This document shows, piece after piece, positions 59,727 through 64,000 of a stretch of DNA of 64,000 bases. Position 1 is the first letter of the stretch. The number at the start of each line of letters is the position of its first letter. The position numbers and the translations under genes are program-made. The stretch comes from Cellulomonas dongxiuzhuiae. Lineage in GTDB: Bacteria > Actinomycetota > Actinomycetes > Actinomycetales > Cellulomonadaceae. Below the pieces are notes generated by a model that did no database searches, was not told the origin of the DNA, and saw only the letters and a program-made list of their open reading frames with translations. The stretch lies in NCBI RefSeq assembly GCF_018623035.1, contig NZ_CP076023.1, forward strand, positions 1,550,001 through 1,614,000. Direction: 5' to 3'.

Positions 59727-60572
59727 ATGGCGAACTACTCGCTGGCAGACATCAAGGCGCTGCGCGAGCGGACCGGCGCGGGCATGATGGACGTGAAGAA
59801 GGCGCTCGAGGAGGCCGACGGCGACGCCGACAAGGCCCTCGAGATCATCCGCGTCAAGGGCCTCAAGGGCGTCGGCAAGCGCGAGGGTCGCGCGGCCTCC
59901 GACGGCCTGGTCGCGGCGCACGTCGGCCCGACGGCCGACGGTGAGGGCCAGGCGGGCGTGCTCGTCGAGATCAACTCCGAGACGGACTTCGTCGCGAAGA
60001 ACCAGACCTTCATCTCGCTCGCGGACCGCGTCCTGGCCGCTGCCGTCGCCTCGGGCGCCGGCGACGCCGACGCGCTCCTCGCCGCCGAGTCCGACGGCAC
60101 GCCCGTGCAGACGGTCGTCGACGAGACGGCCGCGACCCTGGGCGAGAAGATCGTCGTGCGCCGCGTGGCCCGCCTCGCGGGTGAGCACGTCGAGCTCTAC
60201 CTCCACAAGGTCAACAAGGACCTCCCCCCGCAGGTGGGCGTCCTCATCGCGACCGACCAGGCCGGTGCCGCGGTCGCCCGCGACATCGCGACGCACGTCG
60301 CGGCCTTCTCGCCGTCGTACCTGTCGCGCGACGAGGTCCCGGCGGACGTCGTGGAGAACGAGCGTCGCATCGCCGAGGAGACGGCCCGCAACGAGGGCAA
60401 GCCCGAGGGCGCGCTGCCGAAGATCGTCGAGGGTCGGCTCAACGGGTTCTTCAAGGACGCCGTCCTGCTGGACCAGGCCTTCGCGAAGGACAACAAGAAG
60501 TCGGTCGCCCAGGTGCTCGCCGAGGTCGGCGGCACCGTGACGGGCTTCGTGCGCTACCGCGTGGGAGCCTGA
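59727..60572 (+). CDS. tsf: Elongation factor Ts
   Basis: 281 residues. UBA-like N-terminus LRERTGAGMMDVKKALEEADGD and the core TDFVAKN motif (SETDFVAKNQTF) that inserts into EF-Tu to release GDP. Usual length. A second core domain (VNKDLPPQVGVLIAT...DIATHVAAFSP) is intact. The ATG follows a weak GGACGGA ribosome site. Confidence 0.97.
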   Translation: MANYSLADIKALRERTGAGMMDVKKALEEADGDADKALEIIRVKGLKGVGKREGRAASDGLVAAHVGPTADGEGQAGVLVEINSETDFVAKNQTFISLADRVLAAAVASGAGDADALLAAESDGTPVQTVVDETAATLGEKIVVRRVARLAGEHVELYLHKVNKDLPPQVGVLIATDQAGAAVARDIATHVAAFSPSYLSRDEVPADVVENERRIAEETARNEGKPEGALPKIVEGRLNGFFKDAVLLDQAFAKDNKKSVAQVLAEVGGTVTGFVRYRVGA

Positions 60573-60586
60573 TCGCGTGACGACGA

Positions 60587-60620
60587 CGGTGGCCCCGGTC
60601 CGCGAGGGCCGGGGCCACCG
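60587..60620 (+). terminator. Hairpin after tsf
   Basis: Twelve-bp stem (60587-60598 with 60609-60620) and a 10-base loop, 14 bases after the tsf stop. Confidence 0.6.
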
Positions 60621-60707
60621 CCGCACCGGGAGTCCGCGGTCCGCCGGACGACCCGCACCCAGCCAGCGGCCACGCGCCGCGGGGCGCACGAGCGAGGTGG
60701 AGAACAC

Positions 60708-61463
60708 GTGAGCCAGCAGCCGTCGCCGCAGGTGTCGCACCGGGGTACGCCGGACGGGGCACGACGCGTCCTGCTCAAGCTCTCCGGCGAGAGCTTCGGC
60801 GGGGGCGCGGTCGGCCTGGCGGTCCCCGTGGTCCGTCGGATCGCGAAGGAGATCGCCGCGGCGGTCGACAGCGGCGTGCAGGTCGCCATCGTCGTCGGCG
60901 GGGGCAACTTCTTCCGTGGCGTCGAGCTCCAGGTCAGCGGTATGGACCGCGCCCGGGCCGACTACATGGGCATGCTCGGCACGGTGATGAACTGCCTCGC
61001 GCTGCAGGACTTCCTCGAGCAGGCCGGCGTCAGCACGCGCGTGCAGACCGCCATCGCGATGGGCCAGGTCGCGGAGCCGTACATCCCGCTGCGCGCGATC
61101 CGTCACCTCGAGAAGGGCCGCGTCGTCATCTTCGGCGCGGGTGCCGGCATGCCCTACTTCTCGACCGACACGGTCGCCGTGCAGCGTGCCCTCGAGACGC
61201 ACTGCCACGAGGTCCTCATGGCGAAGAACGGCGTGGACGGCGTCTACACCGCGGACCCGCGGCTCGACCCGGATGCGCGCAAGCTCGACCACCTGACGTA
61301 CACCGAGGCGATCGTCGGTGAGCTCGGCGTGATGGACACCTCGGCCCTCAGCCTGTGCCGCGACAACGACGTGCCGATGCGCGTCTTCGGCCTGGAGGAG
61401 ACCGGCAACGTCACGCGGGCACTCGAGGGTGAGAAGATCGGGACGCTCGTCACCGCGAGCTGA
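60708..61463 (+). CDS. pyrH: UMP kinase
   Basis: 251 residues, amino-acid-kinase fold. [12 protein letters not shown] and [12 protein letters not shown] bind ATP; YTADPR and the C-terminal region bind UMP. Makes UDP, allosterically controlled by UTP and GTP. GTG with GGAG 7 bases upstream; 20-residue N-terminal extension. No gene lies in the 135-base gap before it beyond the tsf hairpin. Confidence 0.97.
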   Translation: MSQQPSPQVSHRGTPDGARRVLLKLSGESFGGGAVGLAVPVVRRIAKEIAAAVDSGVQVAIVVGGGNFFRGVELQVSGMDRARADYMGMLGTVMNCLALQDFLEQAGVSTRVQTAIAMGQVAEPYIPLRAIRHLEKGRVVIFGAGAGMPYFSTDTVAVQRALETHCHEVLMAKNGVDGVYTADPRLDPDARKLDHLTYTEAIVGELGVMDTSALSLCRDNDVPMRVFGLEETGNVTRALEGEKIGTLVTAS

Positions 61464-61526
61464 GCACCGCGCAGGCGGCCCCGCCGCCCGCACGCCCATG
61501 TCCACGACACAGACGAAGGAGCACCG

Positions 61527-62084
61527 GTGATCGACGACACACTTCTCGAGGCCGAGGAGAAGATGGACAAGGCCGTGGGCGTCGCGAAGGAGGACTTCTC
61601 CGCGATCCGCACGGGACGCGCGAACGCCGCGATGTTCGCGAAGGTGTTCGTGGACTACTACGGCGCGCCGACGCCCCTGCAGCAGCTGGCCTCGTTCAAC
61701 GTCGTCGAGGCGCGCACGATCCTCATCTCGCCGTTCGACAAGTCGTCGACCACGGCGATCGAGAAGGCGCTGCGCGACTCCGACCTGGGGGTCAACCCCA
61801 CCAACGACGGCAACGTGGTCCGCGTCGTGCTGCCGGCCCTGACGGCCGAGCGTCGCAAGGACTTCGTCAAGCTCGCCAAGACCAAGGCCGAGGACGCCCG
61901 CATCTCGGTGCGCTCCGTGCGCCGCCGGGCCAAGGAGGAGCTCGACCGCATCGCCAAGGACGGCGAGGCGGGCGAGGACGAGGTCGCGCGCGCCGAGAAG
62001 GAGCTCGAGTCGCTGACGAAGAAGCACGTCGAGCTCGTCGACCAGCTGCTCGCCTCCAAGGAGAGCGAGCTCCTCGAGGTCTGA
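61527..62084 (+). CDS. frr: Ribosome recycling factor
   Basis: 185 residues, exactly the family length. Three-helix bundle sequence with [40 protein letters not shown] and [22 protein letters not shown]. Splits post-termination ribosomes with EF-G. GTG with AAGGAG 5 bases upstream. Stop shares one base with cdsA (TGATG). Confidence 0.97.
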   Translation: MIDDTLLEAEEKMDKAVGVAKEDFSAIRTGRANAAMFAKVFVDYYGAPTPLQQLASFNVVEARTILISPFDKSSTTAIEKALRDSDLGVNPTNDGNVVRVVLPALTAERRKDFVKLAKTKAEDARISVRSVRRRAKEELDRIAKDGEAGEDEVARAEKELESLTKKHVELVDQLLASKESELLEV

Positions 62085-62932
62085 TGACGCAGCTCGCCGC
62101 ACCCGCACCCCGCAAGACCGGCGCCGGCCGGGACCTCCCGGCCGCCGTGGCGGTCGGCGTCGTGCTGCTCGGAGTCGTCGGCGCGTCGCTCTTCATCCGC
62201 AAGGAGGCCTTCGCCGCGTTCGCGGTGCTCGCCGTCGCTGCCGCGATGTGGGAGCTCGCGCAGGCCTTCGGCCGGCGGGCGATCCACCTCCCGCTCGTCC
62301 CGCTGGTCGTCGGCTCGGCCGGGATCCTGGTGTCGGCGTACGTCGCGGGGACCGAGGCGCTCTTCGTCGCGTTCCTGCTGACGGTGGGCGGTGCCGTCGT
62401 GTGGCGCGTCCTCGACGGCAGCGGCGAGGCGGCGCTGCGCGACGCGTCAGCCGCGACCTTCGCCGCCGCCTACCTGCCCTTCCTCGGCGGGTTCGTCATG
62501 CTGCTGCTGGCCGAGCCCGACGGGCCCGCGCGTGTCGCGCTCTTCGTGCTCCTCGCGGTCGCGTGCGACACCGGCGGCTACGTCGTCGGCACGCTGCTCG
62601 GACGCCACCCGCTCGCACCGTCCGTCAGTCCCAAGAAGTCCTGGGAGGGGCTGTTCGGCTCCCTCGTCCTGACGAGCGTCGTCGGCGTCGTGGGCGTCCA
62701 GACCGTCTTCCAGGGCGAACCGCTCGTGGGGGCGCTGCTCGGTGTCGGCGTCGTCGTGAGCGCCACGCTCGGCGACCTCGCCGAGTCCATGATCAAGCGT
62801 GACCTCGAGCTCAAGGACATGGGTCGCCTGCTGCCGGGCCACGGCGGCGTGCTCGACCGTCTCGACTCGCTCCTGCTGACGGCTCCGACCGTGTGGGTGC
62901 TGCTCACCGTCCTGCAGCCGCCCGCAGGCTGA
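62084..62932 (+). CDS. cdsA: Phosphatidate cytidylyltransferase
   Basis: 282 residues, about eight membrane spans. Signature SPKKSWEGLFGSLVLTSVVG (family: S-x-K-R-x(4)-K-D-x(5)-HGGxxDR) with LLPGHGGVLDRLDSLLLTAP at the C-terminus. Makes CDP-diacylglycerol for phospholipid synthesis. Coupled to frr. The N-terminal 20 residues are basic and cytoplasmic. Confidence 0.96.
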   Translation: MTQLAAPAPRKTGAGRDLPAAVAVGVVLLGVVGASLFIRKEAFAAFAVLAVAAAMWELAQAFGRRAIHLPLVPLVVGSAGILVSAYVAGTEALFVAFLLTVGGAVVWRVLDGSGEAALRDASAATFAAAYLPFLGGFVMLLLAEPDGPARVALFVLLAVACDTGGYVVGTLLGRHPLAPSVSPKKSWEGLFGSLVLTSVVGVVGVQTVFQGEPLVGALLGVGVVVSATLGDLAESMIKRDLELKDMGRLLPGHGGVLDRLDSLLLTAPTVWVLLTVLQPPAG

Positions 62933-62965
62933 CCGCCGCTCACCACCAGAAGGAGGGCGCCGACC

Positions 62966-64000
62966 GTGAACGCCACCCCCGTACGTCTCCAGCTCACCGC
63001 GACCTCGCGCGGTGCGCGCGGCAAGCCGCCGCGCCACTTCGTGGACCTCACGCCCGACGAGCGCGTCGAGGCCGTCACCGCGCTCGGCGAGAAGCCGTTC
63101 CGCGCCAAGCAGCTCGCGACGCACTACTTCACGCACCTGACGGCCGACGCGGAGGCGATGACCGACCTGCCGAAGGCGAGCCGGGACGTGCTCGTCGCCG
63201 ACCTCTTCCCGGAGCTGCTCACCACGAGCCGCACGCTGACGGCCGACCACGGCACGACGGTCAAGACGCTGTACCACCTGTTCGACGGCGCCAAGGTCGA
63301 GTCGGTGCTCATGCGGTACGCGAACCGCACGACGCTGTGCGTGTCGTCCCAGGCGGGCTGCGGCCTGGCCTGCTCCTTCTGCGCGACCGGGAAGATGGGT
63401 CTGCTGCGCAACCTCTCGACGGCGGAGATCGTCGAGCAGGTGCGCCAGGCCGCCCGGGCGCTCTCGGCGGGCGAGGTCCCGGGAGGAGCGACGCGGCTGA
63501 GCAACGTCGTCTTCATGGGCATGGGGGAGCCGCTCGCCAACTACAAGTCCGTCATGGCGACCGTGCGCCGGCTCGTCGCGCCGGCCCCGGACGGCCTCGG
63601 GCTGTCCGCGCGCAACGTCACGGTCTCGACCGTGGGACTCGTCCCGGCGATGGACAAGCTCGCCGGCGAGGGCATCCCCGTGACGCTCGCGCTGTCGCTG
63701 CACGCACCCGACGACGAGCTGCGCAGCGAGCTCGTCCCGGTGAACACCCGCTGGAGCGTCGACGAGGCGCTGGACTCCGCCCGCCGGTACTTCGACGCCA
63801 CCGGCCGTCGCGTGTCGATCGAGTACGCGTTGATCCGGGACGTCAACGACCACGCGTGGCGCGCGGACCTGCTGGGGGAGAAGCTCCTTGCGCGCGGCGG
63901 TGCCGGGTGGGTGCACTGCAACCCGATCCCGCTCAACCCGACACCGGGTTCGCGCTGGACGGCGAGCGATCCGCTGGTCGAGCGCGAGTTCGTGGCACGC
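62966..64000 (+). CDS. rlmN: Dual-specificity RNA methyltransferase RlmN, 5' part
   Basis: 345 codons are seen; the frame runs off the right edge with no stop. Radical SAM enzyme methylating C2 of A2503 in 23S rRNA and A37 of some tRNAs. Cluster motif [14 protein letters not shown] binds the 4Fe-4[19 protein letters not shown] and [15 protein letters not shown] follow. The GTG has AAGGAGG 8 bases upstream. The conserved catalytic C-terminal Cys would be beyond the edge. Probably co-transcribed with cdsA, 33 bases away. Confidence 0.95.
   Translation, partial: MNATPVRLQLTATSRGARGKPPRHFVDLTPDERVEAVTALGEKPFRAKQLATHYFTHLTADAEAMTDLPKASRDVLVADLFPELLTTSRTLTADHGTTVKTLYHLFDGAKVESVLMRYANRTTLCVSSQAGCGLACSFCATGKMGLLRNLSTAEIVEQVRQAARALSAGEVPGGATRLSNVVFMGMGEPLANYKSVMATVRRLVAPAPDGLGLSARNVTVSTVGLVPAMDKLAGEGIPVTLALSLHAPDDELRSELVPVNTRWSVDEALDSARRYFDATGRRVSIEYALIRDVNDHAWRADLLGEKLLARGGAGWVHCNPIPLNPTPGSRWTASDPLVEREFVAR

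Overview
The window reads as chromosomal DNA of a high-GC (well above 70% by eye) Gram-positive actinobacterium, most likely Cellulomonas or a close relative in Micrococcales (inference from gene order and protein style; no rRNA is present to settle it). The evidence is the codon bias, frequent GTG starts, many apparently leaderless genes, and the order smc-ftsY-amt-PII-glnD-ffh, rpsP-khpA-rimM-trmD-rplS-lepB-rnhB-DUF2469-yraN-yifB-dprA-xerC-sigma-M23-rpsB-tsf-pyrH-frr-cdsA-rlmN. No tRNA, rRNA, CRISPR array, phage or insertion sequence was seen.

Bases 1-21035 are an accessory nitrogen-catabolism region. Bases 3-6834 hold an LLM oxidoreductase (cut by the window edge), a complete NMT1/THI5-type ABC importer, a class III aminotransferase and a YdfG-like short-chain dehydrogenase. 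These look like the uptake and beta-alanine/malonic-semialdehyde end of a pyrimidine-ring catabolic route whose first genes lie left of the window. A heterodimeric ABC exporter, a formate/nitrite-type channel and a phosphoribosyltransferase follow. Then a PucR-type regulator diverges from a tightly overlapping operon (13654-21035). It encodes homologues of the three oxamate-transcarbamylase subunits AllH, AllF and AllG, a carbamate kinase read through in frame into a biuret-hydrolase-like cysteine hydrolase, and a purine/uracil-type permease with an extra C-terminal domain resembling the decarboxylase domain of allophanate hydrolase. The operon looks built to import a ureido compound, cut it, phosphorolyse it to carbamoyl phosphate and recover ATP. 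Its substrate is unknown, and the two fusions make it the most novel part of the window.

Bases 21018-33485 begin with two tandem HAD phosphatases on the minus strand. Then come ileS behind a T-box leader, folC, a dhaKLM dihydroxyacetone kinase set, a TetR regulator with a DHA2-type efflux pump, DUF4233 and ndk. The dhaKLM-tetR-MFS block interrupts the usual folC-DUF4233-ndk order.

Bases 33595-46971 contain smc, a small membrane protein, ftsY, the ammonium module amt-PII-glnD with GlnR-like sites, ffh, an amidohydrolase and an M16 peptidase. The glnD gene stops where its ACT sensor domains should begin. Bases 47096-64000 are conserved translation, secretion, recombination and envelope housekeeping genes, ending inside rlmN. 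Many genes start 6-7 bases after a TANNNT-like -10 hexamer with no ribosome-binding site, so leaderless transcription is probably common. Strong GC hairpins separate several transcription units.
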